Both the position numbers and the translations under genes were made by a program. From Arthrobacter pigmenti (GTDB taxonomy: Bacteria; Actinomycetota; Actinomycetes; Actinomycetales; Micrococcaceae), in contig NZ_JAATJL010000001.1 in assembly GCF_011927905.1 (NCBI RefSeq), positions 3,038,001 to 3,102,000 on the forward strand: 64,000 nucleotides of DNA. Direction: 5' to 3'. The number at the start of each line of letters is the position of its first letter. The stretch's first letter is position 1. The notes beneath the pieces are model-generated. The model was not told the origin of the DNA. It ran no database searches and was given only the letters and a program-made list of their open reading frames with translations. Positions 8,978 to 17,778 of this stretch are shown one piece after another.

Positions 8978-9254
8978 CGTTGTTGTCCCCGAGCCGGAAG
9001 AATACGTAGCCGAGCGCGACGGCGAGCACTGCAGCACCGGCATAGGTCACCGGGGAGACGACACCGCGCTTAGCAGCCGAGAACGACCCGAAGAAGAGCA
9101 TCAACCACAGTGACAGCGCGAGCGCCGCACCGATCACGTAGCCCGGCCAGCCCTCGGCCGTGAGCAGCCCAACTGCGGCGGTGATCGCAGACGCGATTGC
9201 GACCGTCATCAGTTGTGAGCGCATGCCCCATGCTGACGCAGCCGCGGGCATCAT
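8868..9254 (-). CDS. Four-helix integral membrane protein of unknown function
   Basis: 128 aa with four hydrophobic segments, near residues 14-35, 40-57, 70-90 and 95-115, then a basic Gly/Arg-rich tail. No catalytic motif was seen. The frame extends to an ATG at 9284, but AAAGG lies just upstream of the ATG at 9254 (MMPAAASAW), and a palindrome at 9256-9270 would then sit in the promoter or leader. The HTH-DUF3887 frame begins at or inside its 3' end, so the two are probably an operon, with the second protein possibly controlling the first. Function not recognised. Confidence 0.65.
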   Translation of the reverse strand: MMPAAASAWGMRSQLMTVAIASAITAAVGLLTAEGWPGYVIGAALALSLWLMLFFGSFSAAKRGVVSPVTYAGAAVLAVALGYVFFRLGDNNGAWWAPAFVMAGAVMAGASFRAAGTGRGSGETDGRR

Positions 9255-9255
9255 G

Positions 9256-9270
9256 TCAACCTTTAGTTGA
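9256..9270. promoter_or_regulatory. Inverted repeat TCAAC-N5-GTTGA, possible operator
   Basis: Perfect 5-bp arms with a 5-nt spacer, directly upstream of the preferred start of the four-helix membrane protein, followed on the + strand by further TTGA/TTTGA half-site-like sequences. It is placed where an operator would act, and the downstream gene encodes an HTH protein. Binding is inference. Confidence 0.4.
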
Positions 9271-9444
9271 CGTTTGATAGTCATGCGCCGGATCGCCTGA
9301 TCGTGAACGGGTGTGGGATCCGCAGGGCGAATGTAACGCTAGGATGCCGTTTTTCCGCTTCCCCTCCAGCAAAAGCTACCCGGGAGTAGCATTAACGGAT
9401 GGCCGGGCTCCGGCTCGCGGAGCCCACCGTTGAAGGGGGCTGCC

Positions 9445-11355
9445 ATGGCACTTCAGGAGAACGTCAACGAGCGCACGTCGCGCCAGGTCGCGGAAGCCGC
9501 CCGCGAGACTGAGTGGAACCGCCCCAGCTTCGCCAAGGGGCTCTTCATGGGCCGGTTCGATGCCTCACTCATCCACCCGCAGCCCTCCCCCACATCGTCC
9601 CAGTACGACGACGGCGAAGAGTTCCTCACGCTGTTGACCACCTTCGCTGCCACGATGGACGGGCAGGTGATCGAACGCGATGCCATGATTCCGGACGAGT
9701 ATCTCCGTGGGCTTGCCGGCCTCGGCGTCTTCGGGATCAAGATTCCCAAGGAGTACGGCGGACTGGGCCTCTCGCTCACCTACTACGGACGTGCGCTGAT
9801 GCTGCTTTCCTCAGTGCACCCTAGCCTCGGCGCGCTGGTGTCGGCGCACCAGTCAATAGGAGTTCCGGAACCGGTGCGCATGTTCGGCACGCCTGAACAG
9901 AAGCAGGCCTACCTTCCGCGCTGCGCAGCCGGCGCCATCTCCGCCTTCCTGCTCACCGAGCCCGACGTCGGCTCCGATCCCGCCCGTCTGAACGCAACCG
10001 CAACGCGCGACGGCGACTCCTACGTCATCAACGGCAACAAGCTCTGGACAACCAACGGTGTGATCGCGGAACTGGTGGTCGTGATGGCCAAGGTTCCACC
10101 GCACGACGACGGACCGGGCGGCATCTCCGCCTTCGTGGTTGAAGGTGATGCGCCGGGGATCACCGTGGAACACCGGAATGCGTTCATGGGACTCAGAGGT
10201 ATCGAGAACGGGGTCACCCGGTTCTCGAACGTACGGATACCCGCGGCGAACCGCCTGGGCAAGGAGGGGCAGGGCCTCCGCATTGCGCTGACCACCCTGA
10301 ACACCGGGCGGCTCTCCATCCCGGCGAACTGCGCGGCGGCCGGAAAATGGTCGCTGAAGATCGCCCGGGAATGGTCCAACGCGCGTGTCCAGTGGGGCCG
10401 CCCGATCGGCAAGCATGAGGCCGTCGCGAAGAAGCTCGCATTCATCGGGGCGACGGCGTTCGCCTTGGAATCGGTCTTCGAGCTCTCGGCCAGCCTCGCC
10501 GACGCCGGACAGAAGGACGTACGCATCGAGGCTGCGCTCGCCAAGCTTTGGTCCAGCGAAATGGCGTACCGGGTAGCGGATGAACTGGTGCAGATCCGCG
10601 GCGGAAGGGGCTATGAGTCCGCCGCCTCACTGAAGGCCCGCGGCGAGCGGGCGGTCCCGGCCGAGCAGCAGTTGCGTGACCTGCGGATCAACCGCATCTT
10701 CGAAGGATCCTCGGAAATCATGCACCTGCTGATCGCACGCGAGGCCGTGGATGCCCACCTTGCAGCGGCAGGCGACCTGGCGTCGTCGGACGCTGACCTC
10801 CGCGCCAAAGCGCACGCGGCCGTCGGTGCCAGCGGGTTCTACGCGGGCTGGCTCCCCAAGCTCATGGCAGGGCCGGGATTGAACCCGCGATCCTACTCCG
10901 ACTTCGGCCGGTTGGCGCGGCACGTGCGCTACGTCGAACGGGCGTCACGGCGGCTCGCCCGGCATACGTTCTTTGGAATGGGCCGCTGGCAGGCACGGCT
11001 GGAGCATCGGCAGGTGTTTCTTGGACGGATTGTGGATATCGGAGCGGAACTGTTCGCCATGGCGGCGACCTGCTCGCACGCCGATTATCTCGCCGGACAG
11101 GGCCGGCGCCGGGAGGCAATCGAACTGGCAGACACGTTCTGCCTGCAGTCCCGGGCGCGGGTGGAAGAGCTGTTCACCGAGTTGTGGAGGAACAGTGACA
11201 CCGCCGACAACCGGCTTGCGTCGAAGATCCTCGATGGCCGCTATGAGTGGCTGGAGGAGGGCGTGCTGGACCAGTCGGAAGGGACTGGGCCCTGGATCAG
11301 CGCGGCTCCCGGTGAACCGTCTTCCAGGGAGAACCAGCACCGAAAGTACCGGTGA
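9445..11355 (+). CDS. Acyl-CoA dehydrogenase, long form with extra C-terminal domain
   Basis: FAD-dependent enzyme that introduces the alpha-beta double bond in fatty acyl-CoA, 636 aa. Residues about 60-170 form the N-terminal helical domain, then the beta domain (FLLTEPDVGSDPAR, LWTTNG) and the C-terminal helical domain. The latter carries the usual catalytic glutamate motif FEGSSEI. A further region of about 180 residues makes it longer than the common 380-390 aa enzymes and resembles long/very-long-chain types. The frame opens at a TTG (9430), but the ATG at 9445 follows GAAGGGGGC and is preferred. No other beta-oxidation gene is adjacent; a thioesterase-like gene lies downstream on the other strand. 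Confidence 0.92.
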   Translation: MALQENVNERTSRQVAEAARETEWNRPSFAKGLFMGRFDASLIHPQPSPTSSQYDDGEEFLTLLTTFAATMDGQVIERDAMIPDEYLRGLAGLGVFGIKIPKEYGGLGLSLTYYGRALMLLSSVHPSLGALVSAHQSIGVPEPVRMFGTPEQKQAYLPRCAAGAISAFLLTEPDVGSDPARLNATATRDGDSYVINGNKLWTTNGVIAELVVVMAKVPPHDDGPGGISAFVVEGDAPGITVEHRNAFMGLRGIENGVTRFSNVRIPAANRLGKEGQGLRIALTTLNTGRLSIPANCAAAGKWSLKIAREWSNARVQWGRPIGKHEAVAKKLAFIGATAFALESVFELSASLADAGQKDVRIEAALAKLWSSEMAYRVADELVQIRGGRGYESAASLKARGERAVPAEQQLRDLRINRIFEGSSEIMHLLIAREAVDAHLAAAGDLASSDADLRAKAHAAVGASGFYAGWLPKLMAGPGLNPRSYSDFGRLARHVRYVERASRRLARHTFFGMGRWQARLEHRQVFLGRIVDIGAELFAMAATCSHADYLAGQGRRREAIELADTFCLQSRARVEELFTELWRNSDTADNRLASKILDGRYEWLEEGVLDQSEGTGPWISAAPGEPSSRENQHRKYR

Positions 11356-11442
11356 TCCAAATTAGTAAGTAGCCTTTCCATCTCGGTGCAGCGTCCCTAG
11401 GATGGAGAAGGACCGCATCATGCGCGAGTTTCAGGAGGCACC

Positions 11443-11595
11443 ATGAGTCAGACGCCAGACAAGGACAAGCACGACGACGACGCCACACTCTCACCGAAGG
11501 GTCGCGCCAAATACCGGAACCTGATGATCGCGGGCATTCTCGTGGTGATCGCGGCCGTGATGATCTTCGTAGTGGTCAGCGCGTTCCTGAACTAG
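11443..11595 (+). CDS. Small single-pass membrane protein (50 aa)
   Basis: Begins MSQTPDKDKHDDDA after an excellent AGGAGGCACC ribosome site. A hydrophilic, Asp-rich N-terminus (residues 1-26) is followed by one transmembrane helix (about 28-48, rich in Ile/Val/Met) that ends at the C-terminus, so it should be anchored N-in with almost nothing outside. It is a single gene between the acyl-CoA dehydrogenase and a palindromic repeat. Small proteins of this form are common in Micrococcaceae, but I know of no function. Confidence 0.75.
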   Translation: MSQTPDKDKHDDDATLSPKGRAKYRNLMIAGILVVIAAVMIFVVVSAFLN

Positions 11596-11613
11596 GTATC
11601 GGTCCCACCTGAC

Positions 11614-11688
11614 CGCAAAGGTGCCGCTTCTGCGCAGGATCGTGGTAGGGACGCCCCCACGATCCTGCCCAAACCCGGCACTTTTGCG
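11614..11688. repeat. Intergenic palindrome, copy 2 of a dispersed repeat
   Basis: Inverted repeat with 32-nt arms (11614-11645 and 11657-11688; about five mismatches) between the 50-aa membrane protein gene and the convergent thioesterase gene. It shares its core with the palindrome at 6031-6084, including CAGGATCGTGG, AGGGACG and the terminal CTTTTGCG, so it is a second copy of that family. It could form a very stable hairpin in either transcript. Confidence 0.8.
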
Positions 11689-11703
11689 CCTCAGGGCGTC
11701 GGC

Positions 11704-12255
11704 TCAGTGCACCCAGCCGTGCGGGGCAGGGCGTTTCGTGCTGGGCAGCGCCGTGTTCAGGCGCCACTCATGGATCCACTCCGGCAGCACCAGGTCCGCC
11801 GGAGGAAGCCCCCCGAATGCTTCAAAGATCTCCTCATTCGAAACCGGCCCGCTGGAGGAGAGCAGGCGGGTGGCGATGTACGCGCGGGCGTAGATTTCAC
11901 CGCGGTGCACCATGTGCTGCTCAAAGAAGATGGCGCGCTCATCGAAGCCGAGGATCCGCGTCTCGATGGTGTACCGCTGGCCAAGCTGCAGTGACTTCCG
12001 GAACGTGATGGTTTCGGCGTTGACTACGGGGCTCCAGCCCTTCTGGCGCATGAGCTTCCAGAAGCCGCTGCGGATCATGAGATCGAAGCGGCCCAGGTCC
12101 ATCAGGGACAGGTACATGCCGTTGTTGACGTGCATCGCAATGTCGATGTCGGTGAGCTGGACACGCAGCGGCAGCGATGACGAGTCCCAGATGCTCAGCT
12201 TCGAGCGGCGGCGGGATGCAAGGAGTAACCAGAGGGTCCGAAAGAGCAGATGCAT
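11704..12255 (-). CDS. Hot-dog fold acyl-CoA thioesterase family protein
   Basis: 183 aa. The segment TDIDIAMHVNNGMYLSLMDLGR matches the 4HBT/THEM6-like hot-dog motif, in which D..MHVNNG..Y marks the central helix and active site. The rest follows that family (VNAETITFRKSLQLGQRYTIETRI). A short basic hydrophobic N-terminus (MHLLFRTLWLLLASRRR) may peripherally anchor it to the membrane. Predicted to hydrolyse acyl-CoA or a related thioester; the substrate is unknown. Convergent with the acyl-CoA dehydrogenase region and divergent from putP; a lipid-metabolism link is suggested only by the neighbour. Confidence 0.82.
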   Translation of the reverse strand: MHLLFRTLWLLLASRRRSKLSIWDSSSLPLRVQLTDIDIAMHVNNGMYLSLMDLGRFDLMIRSGFWKLMRQKGWSPVVNAETITFRKSLQLGQRYTIETRILGFDERAIFFEQHMVHRGEIYARAYIATRLLSSSGPVSNEEIFEAFGGLPPADLVLPEWIHEWRLNTALPSTKRPAPHGWVH

Positions 12256-12389
12256 CCACCTATATTACCCGCCAGTAACATAGGCCGGCCACAAGTGAGC
12301 CAGTTCACCTTATTAGCCAAACTGGGTGGGACCTTGGAATAGTGGGCGGCTGCACTCAGCCAGTTCCAAGTAAAATGTGAAAGGGATTC

Positions 12390-13889
12390 ATGACTGATCA
12401 GACCTACCAATACCTGGCGATGGCGCTCTACATGCTCGCCATGCTGGGAATCGGCTGGTATGCGTACCGGAAAACCTCCGATCTCGATGACTACATGCTC
12501 GCCGGCCGCGGGCTCAAGCCGGGCGTCGCAGCGCTCAGCGCCGGCGCTTCGGACATGTCGGGGTGGCTGTTGCTCGGACTCCCCGGTGCCATCTACCTGT
12601 CCGGTCTGATTGAAGTCTGGATCGCCATCGGCCTGACCATCGGCGCCTGGGTGAACTGGAAGGTTGTCGCCCCGCGACTGCGCAGCTACACGGAGGTCTC
12701 GAACAACTCCATCACCGTTCCGAGCTTCCTCGAGAACCGACTCAAGGACCGATCCCGGGTACTCCGGATGGTTTCCGGCGTCATCATCCTCGTGTTCTTC
12801 ACGTTCTACGTGTCCTCGGGCATGGTTGCCGGTGGGACGTTCTTCGAGTCCTCCTTCAACTCGAACTACACGCTCGGCATGGTGATCGTCGCCGCGGTGA
12901 CCATCTCCTACACCCTGTTTGGCGGCTTCATGGGCGCCACCTTCACCGATGTGGCACAGGGCATCCTGATGCTGCTCGCGCTGATCATTGTCCCGATCAT
13001 CGGGTTGGTCAACGTGGGAGGCTTCACCGGCATGACCGAGTCGATCCGCGCCGTGGACCCGTCAATGCTCAACTTCGTTGCCGGCGGCTCGGTCCTCGCG
13101 ATCATTTCCGCCGCAGCATGGGGCCTTGGCTACTTCGGCCAGCCGCACATCATTGTCCGCTTCATGGCGCTGCGCAGCCCGCAGGATGCCACGGCCGGGC
13201 GCCGCATCGGCATCGGCTGGATGATCCTCACCGTAATCGGGGCCATCCTCACCGCACTGGTGGGCATCGCGTACTTCGAGCAGAACCCGCAGCTCACGCT
13301 CGAGGATCCTGAAGCGGTCTTCCTCGCGCTCTCGCAGGCGTTCTTCCACCCGTTCGTTGCGGGAATTGTGCTGGCCGCCGTCCTTGCAGCGATCATGAGC
13401 ACCATCTCCTCGCAGTTGGTGGTGTGCTCCTCGGCGCTGGTCGAGGACCTCTACAACATGGTCTCGAAGAAGAACCTCACGCCGAAGCAGGGCGTGATCC
13501 TTGGCCGTCTCGGCGTGCTCGTGGTGGCCATCGTGGCGATCGTCATCGCCACTGGCCGTAATGAGTCCATCCTCGCGCTGGTTGCCTTCGCCTGGGCCGG
13601 CTTCGGTGCGTCCTTCGGGCCCACCGTGCTGCTCTCGCTCTTCTGGCGCAAGTTCACCATGCCGGGCGCGCTGTCCGGCATGCTGGTGGGCGCCGTCGTC
13701 GTCTTCGCCTGGGGCAACTCGCCGCTGGCCGCGACCATGTACGAGATTGTGCCGGCGTTCCTCGCGAACCTCGTTGTCGCCGTCGTCGTCAGCCGGATGA
13801 CCTGGAAGCCGAACCCGGAGATCGAAGCCGAATTCGACGAAGCCGTCCGCGGCGTCTCCGAGCGCAAGGAACCCGTAGCGGTTTCGTAG
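12390..13889 (+). CDS. putP: Sodium/proline symporter (SSS family)
   Basis: Inner-membrane Na+-coupled transporter of 499 aa with about 13 hydrophobic helices. Family features: DLDDYMLAGRGLKPGVAALS in the first loop/TM2, SDMSGWLLLGLPGA (Na+ and proline site), and SAAAWGLGYFGQPHIIVRFMA in the middle, all characteristic of PutP. The charged C-terminal tail is short. The start follows AAAGGGATTC. No proline dehydrogenase gene is adjacent, so its role in uptake for osmoprotection or catabolism cannot be told from context. Confidence 0.92.
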   Translation: MTDQTYQYLAMALYMLAMLGIGWYAYRKTSDLDDYMLAGRGLKPGVAALSAGASDMSGWLLLGLPGAIYLSGLIEVWIAIGLTIGAWVNWKVVAPRLRSYTEVSNNSITVPSFLENRLKDRSRVLRMVSGVIILVFFTFYVSSGMVAGGTFFESSFNSNYTLGMVIVAAVTISYTLFGGFMGATFTDVAQGILMLLALIIVPIIGLVNVGGFTGMTESIRAVDPSMLNFVAGGSVLAIISAAAWGLGYFGQPHIIVRFMALRSPQDATAGRRIGIGWMILTVIGAILTALVGIAYFEQNPQLTLEDPEAVFLALSQAFFHPFVAGIVLAAVLAAIMSTISSQLVVCSSALVEDLYNMVSKKNLTPKQGVILGRLGVLVVAIVAIVIATGRNESILALVAFAWAGFGASFGPTVLLSLFWRKFTMPGALSGMLVGAVVVFAWGNSPLAATMYEIVPAFLANLVVAVVVSRMTWKPNPEIEAEFDEAVRGVSERKEPVAVS

Positions 13890-13902
13890 CTCTACCCTGT
13901 TG

Positions 13903-13975
13903 CATCGACTCTCCCCAAATGGTTCTTTTCAGCGCGTTTTGCGCCCGAATAAGGACCATTTGAGGAGAGTCGATG
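13903..13975. terminator. Long inverted repeat between putP and dinB
   Basis: Arms 13903-13927 and 13951-13975 pair over 25 bp with two mismatches, beginning CATCGACTCTCC. An inner GCGC/GCGC pair brackets a TTTT loop. It lies between two convergent gene ends and fits a bidirectional terminator, though neither side has a T-run. The sequence is unrelated to the 6031/11614 repeat. Confidence 0.65.
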
Positions 13976-14021
13976 TGCGTTAACGGGCACGACGACGGCG
14001 GCAGCCCGCTTTGCGTGCATC

Positions 14022-15095
14022 TCACCAGCCGCTGCGCGTTGGAGTGTGGCCCTGCCGGGAGTCCTCCGGCATCGGCATTTCAGCACGCAGCCCGAGGAGT
14101 CGGATCGGGCGGCCGGGCTCGATCTTCGCCACGAGATCGAGGGCACGGGCCAGCACCTCGGCCCGGTCGAACGTCTCAGCGATCTTCCTGGCATACGTCT
14201 TCGTGAAGAAGGGCGCGTACCGGACCTTCAGCGTCAGCGAGATTACCGGGCGCTCCTCGGCAGCGACGTCCTCAAGGACACGGGCAACCAACTCGGTGAC
14301 GGCGTCGGAAATCTGCTCGGGTTCGATCAGATCCTTTTGATAGGTGGTCTCCCGGCTGTGGCCGCGGGCAACCCACGGGGTGTCATCGACGGTTCGTTCG
14401 CCGTCGCCGCAGCCCAGCTGCGCGTACCACGGCCCCATTTTCGGGCCGAACTCCGGCACCAGGTCATCCGGGTTGGCCGCGGCCAGCTCTGAAACCGTAT
14501 TAATGCCCAGTCCGGCCAGGCGACGGGAGACTTTGGTACCCACGCCCCACAGCTCGATGGTCGGCCTGCTGCCCATGACCTCAAGCCAGTTGCCTTCCGT
14601 AAGGCGGAAGAGCCCGGCGGGCTTGCCGAACGTCGTCGCAACCTTGGCCCGGACCAGCGTGTCCCCGATGCCGACGCTGCAGTGCAACCGCGTAGCCTCG
14701 AGCACAGCATCCTGCAGCTGCCTGGCGTAGGCCTCCGGATCCGCGGCTTCCACGCCGACAAACGCTTCATCCCAGCCCAGCACCTGAACAGTGGCCCCCG
14801 GCTGCGAACGCAATACCGACATCACAGCCTCTGATGCGGCGAGGTAGGTCTCATGGTCGACAGGCAGAATCACGGCTTCGGGAACCTTCCGGGCAGCGAT
14901 CCGCAACGGCATCCCGGAGCCCACACCGAATGCCCGGGCCTCGTACGACGCCGTCGAGACCACCGCACGCTCGGTAGGATCACCGCGGCCCCCGACGATG
15001 ATCGGCTTGCCCGCGAGCTCGGGCCGCCGCAGCACTTCGACGGCAGCGATGAACTGGTCGAGATCCACATGCAGCACCCACGGGCGTTCGCTCAC
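14022..15095 (-). CDS. dinB: DNA polymerase IV-like Y-family translesion polymerase
   Basis: Error-prone, lesion-bypass DNA polymerase, 357 aa. The first catalytic motif is HVDLDQFIAAVE (canonical DMDAFFASVE), the second is GWDEAFVGVE (canonical SLDEAYLD), and the HhH region reads ELWGVGTKVSRRLAGLGI. The little-finger domain follows. The substitutions in motif I match the divergent actinobacterial DinB group rather than E. coli Pol IV. The frame runs about 38 codons further upstream, but the GTG at 15095 gives the normal start VSERPWVLHVDLDQF. Convergent with putP and divergent from the aldo/keto reductase. Confidence 0.88.
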   Translation of the reverse strand: MSERPWVLHVDLDQFIAAVEVLRRPELAGKPIIVGGRGDPTERAVVSTASYEARAFGVGSGMPLRIAARKVPEAVILPVDHETYLAASEAVMSVLRSQPGATVQVLGWDEAFVGVEAADPEAYARQLQDAVLEATRLHCSVGIGDTLVRAKVATTFGKPAGLFRLTEGNWLEVMGSRPTIELWGVGTKVSRRLAGLGINTVSELAAANPDDLVPEFGPKMGPWYAQLGCGDGERTVDDTPWVARGHSRETTYQKDLIEPEQISDAVTELVARVLEDVAAEERPVISLTLKVRYAPFFTKTYARKIAETFDRAEVLARALDLVAKIEPGRPIRLLGLRAEMPMPEDSRQGHTPTRSGW

Positions 15096-15233
15096 AAGCC
15101 AAGTTTGCCCTCGCCGAACGCACCGCACCACCCTGTGTTCGCGACGACAGGATCGACGCCGGGATTGACGCACCACCGCTCCAACTAGAAAGCTGAGGGG
15201 AGATACCACGGAAAATCAGCGATAGAGGAGAAC

Positions 15234-16067
15234 ATGACTGACGCAGCGGCACCCACCATCGACCTCCCGGGCGGTGCGTCCATCCCGGCCCTCGGCCTCG
15301 GCACCTGGCCGCTCGACGACGACGAGGCAGCAACCGCCGTCGAGCAGGCCGTCGCAGCCGGGTACCGGTTGTTCGATACGGCCGAGAACTACGGCAACGA
15401 GGCCGGTGTGGGCGAGGGGATCAGGCGCTCGGGGATCGAGCGCGACCAGGTCTTCATCACCACCAAGTTCAACAAAAAGTGGCACAGCGTCGACGGCGTC
15501 CGGCGGGCCTTCGAGCAGAGTGCGGCGAAGCTTGGCGTCGACTACATTGACTTGCTGCTGGTCCACTGGCCCAACCCGGATCAGGACCGTTACCTTGACG
15601 CCGTCAAGGGCCTCGTCTCGCTGCGTGAGGAAGGGCTGTTGAAGGCGATTGGCGTGTCGAACTTCAAGCCGCACCACCTGCAGCGGCTGCTCGACGACGG
15701 CCTGGTCCCCGACGTGAACCAGGTCCAGCTCGACCCGCGCCACACACGCGCCGACTCACGTGAGTTCCATGCGCAGCACGGCATTGTGACGGAATCGTGG
15801 AGCCCGCTGGGCAAGGGCGGCAATCTGCTGCAGGACCCGGCCGTTGACCTGCTGGCCGACAAGTACGGGATGACCCCGGCGCAGATCGTGCTGCGCTGGC
15901 ATCTGCAGTTGGGGTTGGTGGCCATCCCGAAGTCCGCGAACCCGCTACGCATCAAGCAGAACATCAACCTGTTCGGGTTCGAGCTCACCCAGGACGAGGT
16001 GGACTCGCTCTCGGCGCTGGACACCGGCGACGACGACATCACCGACTCCGACTCATTCGGGCACTGA
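15234..16067 (+). CDS. Aldo/keto reductase (AKR5-like)
   Basis: NADPH-dependent carbonyl reductase with a TIM-barrel fold, 277 aa. The catalytic tetrad is Asp48, Tyr53, Lys78 and His111, in the motifs GYRLFDTAENYGNE, VFITTKF and LLVHWP. NADPH-binding elements IPKSANPLRIKQN are present near 242. The family is often annotated 2,5-diketo-D-gluconate reductase, but specificity cannot be read from sequence. The start follows AGAGGAGAAC. Followed by a strong palindrome and convergent with the PdxH-like gene. Confidence 0.9.
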   Translation: MTDAAAPTIDLPGGASIPALGLGTWPLDDDEAATAVEQAVAAGYRLFDTAENYGNEAGVGEGIRRSGIERDQVFITTKFNKKWHSVDGVRRAFEQSAAKLGVDYIDLLLVHWPNPDQDRYLDAVKGLVSLREEGLLKAIGVSNFKPHHLQRLLDDGLVPDVNQVQLDPRHTRADSREFHAQHGIVTESWSPLGKGGNLLQDPAVDLLADKYGMTPAQIVLRWHLQLGLVAIPKSANPLRIKQNINLFGFELTQDEVDSLSALDTGDDDITDSDSFGH

Positions 16068-16073
16068 CCACCC

Positions 16074-16138
16074 GGAACTTTCGTGCACCTCTGGTGGCTT
16101 CCGCGGCGGTGAAGTCACCATTCGTGCACGAAACTTCC
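16074..16138. terminator. Palindrome between convergent aldo/keto reductase and PdxH-like genes
   Basis: Arms of 28 nt (16074-16101 and 16111-16138) pair at 23 positions around a 9-nt GC-rich loop. The palindromic 12-mer TTCGTGCACGAA lies in the right arm. It sits 7 bp after one stop codon and 3 bp before the other, so it is probably a shared terminator. Confidence 0.65.
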
Positions 16139-16140
16139 CG

Positions 16141-16776
16141 TCACGGCCAGAGGATCTCCCGCCGCCAGCCCTCCCCGCTGCGGATGTAGCGCAGCCGGGT
16201 GTGGCGGCGCTCATGATCGGCCTGCCAGAACTCGACACTGTCCGGCGCCACGGTGTAAACCGTCCACGTCGCGGAACCCTTGTCCTCGATCCCGTCCAGT
16301 TCCCGCTCGACGGCGGCATCCACACCTCCGCCGACCACGTCGCTTTGCCGCCCGGCAAGCACCAGGGCACGTGCGGTGGGATGACGACGGCGGAAGTCGG
16401 CGTCGTTCTCCTCGGCACTTCCGGGTGTCACAGGACCGCGGACGCGAACCTGCCTGCCAACCGGCTGCCAGAAGAAACTCAGGGCGGCAAACGGCGTGCC
16501 CTGCAGGTGGCGGCCCTTCGGGCTTTCGCTGCTGGTGGCGAAGGAGAATCCGCGCTCGTCGAGGTCCTTCAGGATGACCACGCGTGCGTCCGGGTGGCCG
16601 TCCTCATCGACGGTGGAAACGGTGACGGCGTGAGGTGCCGGGACGCCGTCGTCGACCGCTGAGGAAAGCCACTGCGTGAACAGGTCAATCGGAGAGTCCG
16701 GTGCGTGCGAAGGATCGAACGGCGTCAGTTCGTCCGGGAAAACGGGCAGTCCGCGCAGCAGGTCTCGGGCTTTCAT
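16141..16776 (-). CDS. PdxH-like pyridoxamine/pyridoxine 5'-phosphate oxidase family protein
   Basis: FMN flavoprotein fold of 211 aa. Visible PdxH elements are RVVILKDLDERGFSFATSSESPKG (FMN phosphate region), a Trp/Pro-rich core around FFWQPVGRQVRVRG, and the C-terminal VEFWQADHERRHTRLRY, which corresponds to the substrate-binding EFWQ..R.H.R of PdxH. It probably oxidises PNP/PMP to PLP, although related PNPOx flavoproteins with other substrates exist. The ATG at 16776 is preferred over one 9 codons upstream. It begins 24 nt after the ATPase gene of the ABC-2 exporter on the same strand, so it may be the last gene of that operon. Confidence 0.82.
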   Translation of the reverse strand: MKARDLLRGLPVFPDELTPFDPSHAPDSPIDLFTQWLSSAVDDGVPAPHAVTVSTVDEDGHPDARVVILKDLDERGFSFATSSESPKGRHLQGTPFAALSFFWQPVGRQVRVRGPVTPGSAEENDADFRRRHPTARALVLAGRQSDVVGGGVDAAVERELDGIEDKGSATWTVYTVAPDSVEFWQADHERRHTRLRYIRSGEGWRREILWP

Positions 16777-16799
16777 GCCCTCACCATACGTTGGACAGC

Positions 16800-17777
16800 T
16801 CAACGCTTCGAGCTTCCGTACAGCTGCCGGACGAGATACTCGATGTCGGGCTCGTGGAGCGACAGGTCCGCAACCTCGGCCGTGCTGGAAATCGCTGCGA
16901 GGAGCGCCGCAGCAGACACCTGCCGCGAATCAAACGTGATGTTGTGCCGGATCCCCTGGGCCTCGACGCCGCTGTGGGTTGCACCGACCGGTAGCGGGAG
17001 CCCTGCCGGATCGTGCACCGGTTCAACGAGGTCCACCACCATGGTCCGGGTGGCGCCCTCCATCTCCGCGAGCGCGGTGAGCGCACCATCAAAGGCGATG
17101 GCGCCGTCGTCGACCACCAGGACCCGCCGGCAGAGCCGCTGGATGTCGCTCATGTCGTGGGTGGTGAGCAGCAGCGTGGTCCCGTGCTCGCGGCGTTCGA
17201 AGTCGAGGAACTGGCGGAGGCTTTCCTTGCTGATCATGTCGAGTCCGATGGTCGGCTCGTCCAGGATCACCAGTTCCGGGCGATGCAGCAGCGCGGCCGC
17301 CACCTCCCCGCGCATGCGCTGTCCCAGCGAGAGCTGGCGCACGGGTGTGGTGAGGAACGAGCCGAGGTCCATCCGTGCAACCAGGTCATCGAGACGGGGC
17401 TTCCATTCGGAGGTCGGGACCCGGTGCATTGCGCCCAGGATAGGGAAGGAATCCTGCAGCGGCAGATCCCACCAGAGCTGGGAACGTTGGCCGAAGACGA
17501 CGCCGATCCGCCGCGCGAGGTCGCGCCGCTGTGGAACCGGGTTGAACCCGCACACCGTGACGCTGCCGGAACTCGGAACCAGGATGCCCGTGAGCATCTT
17601 GATGGTCGTGGACTTGCCGGCACCGTTCGCTCCGATGTACCCGACCGCCTCCCCCGGCTCGACGGTGAGGTTCACTTCCCGGACGGCGTGCACGGTGCGT
17701 TTACGACGCCGGAACCGCCCTGCCTGTTCGAATACCTGGAAGTCGCGGCTCAGGTTCTCCGCCTCGATAATTGCCAT
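16800..17777 (-). CDS. ABC-2 transporter ATP-binding protein
   Basis: 325-aa ATPase partner of two permeases. A basic N-terminus (GRFRRRKRTVHAV) leads to Walker A IGANGAGKST near residue 50, a Q-loop region with VFGQRSQLWWDLP, signature LSLGQRMR, and Walker B LVILDEPTIGLD. The WWDLP after the Q-loop is typical of the subfamily paired with DUF990-type (ABC2_membrane_6) permeases. A C-terminal extension of about 90 aa is present. It begins 1 nt after the stop of the second permease, so it is co-translated. Exports an unknown substrate. Confidence 0.88.
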   Translation of the reverse strand: MAIIEAENLSRDFQVFEQAGRFRRRKRTVHAVREVNLTVEPGEAVGYIGANGAGKSTTIKMLTGILVPSSGSVTVCGFNPVPQRRDLARRIGVVFGQRSQLWWDLPLQDSFPILGAMHRVPTSEWKPRLDDLVARMDLGSFLTTPVRQLSLGQRMRGEVAAALLHRPELVILDEPTIGLDMISKESLRQFLDFERREHGTTLLLTTHDMSDIQRLCRRVLVVDDGAIAFDGALTALAEMEGATRTMVVDLVEPVHDPAGLPLPVGATHSGVEAQGIRHNITFDSRQVSAAALLAAISSTAEVADLSLHEPDIEYLVRQLYGSSKR

Positions 17778-17778
17778 G

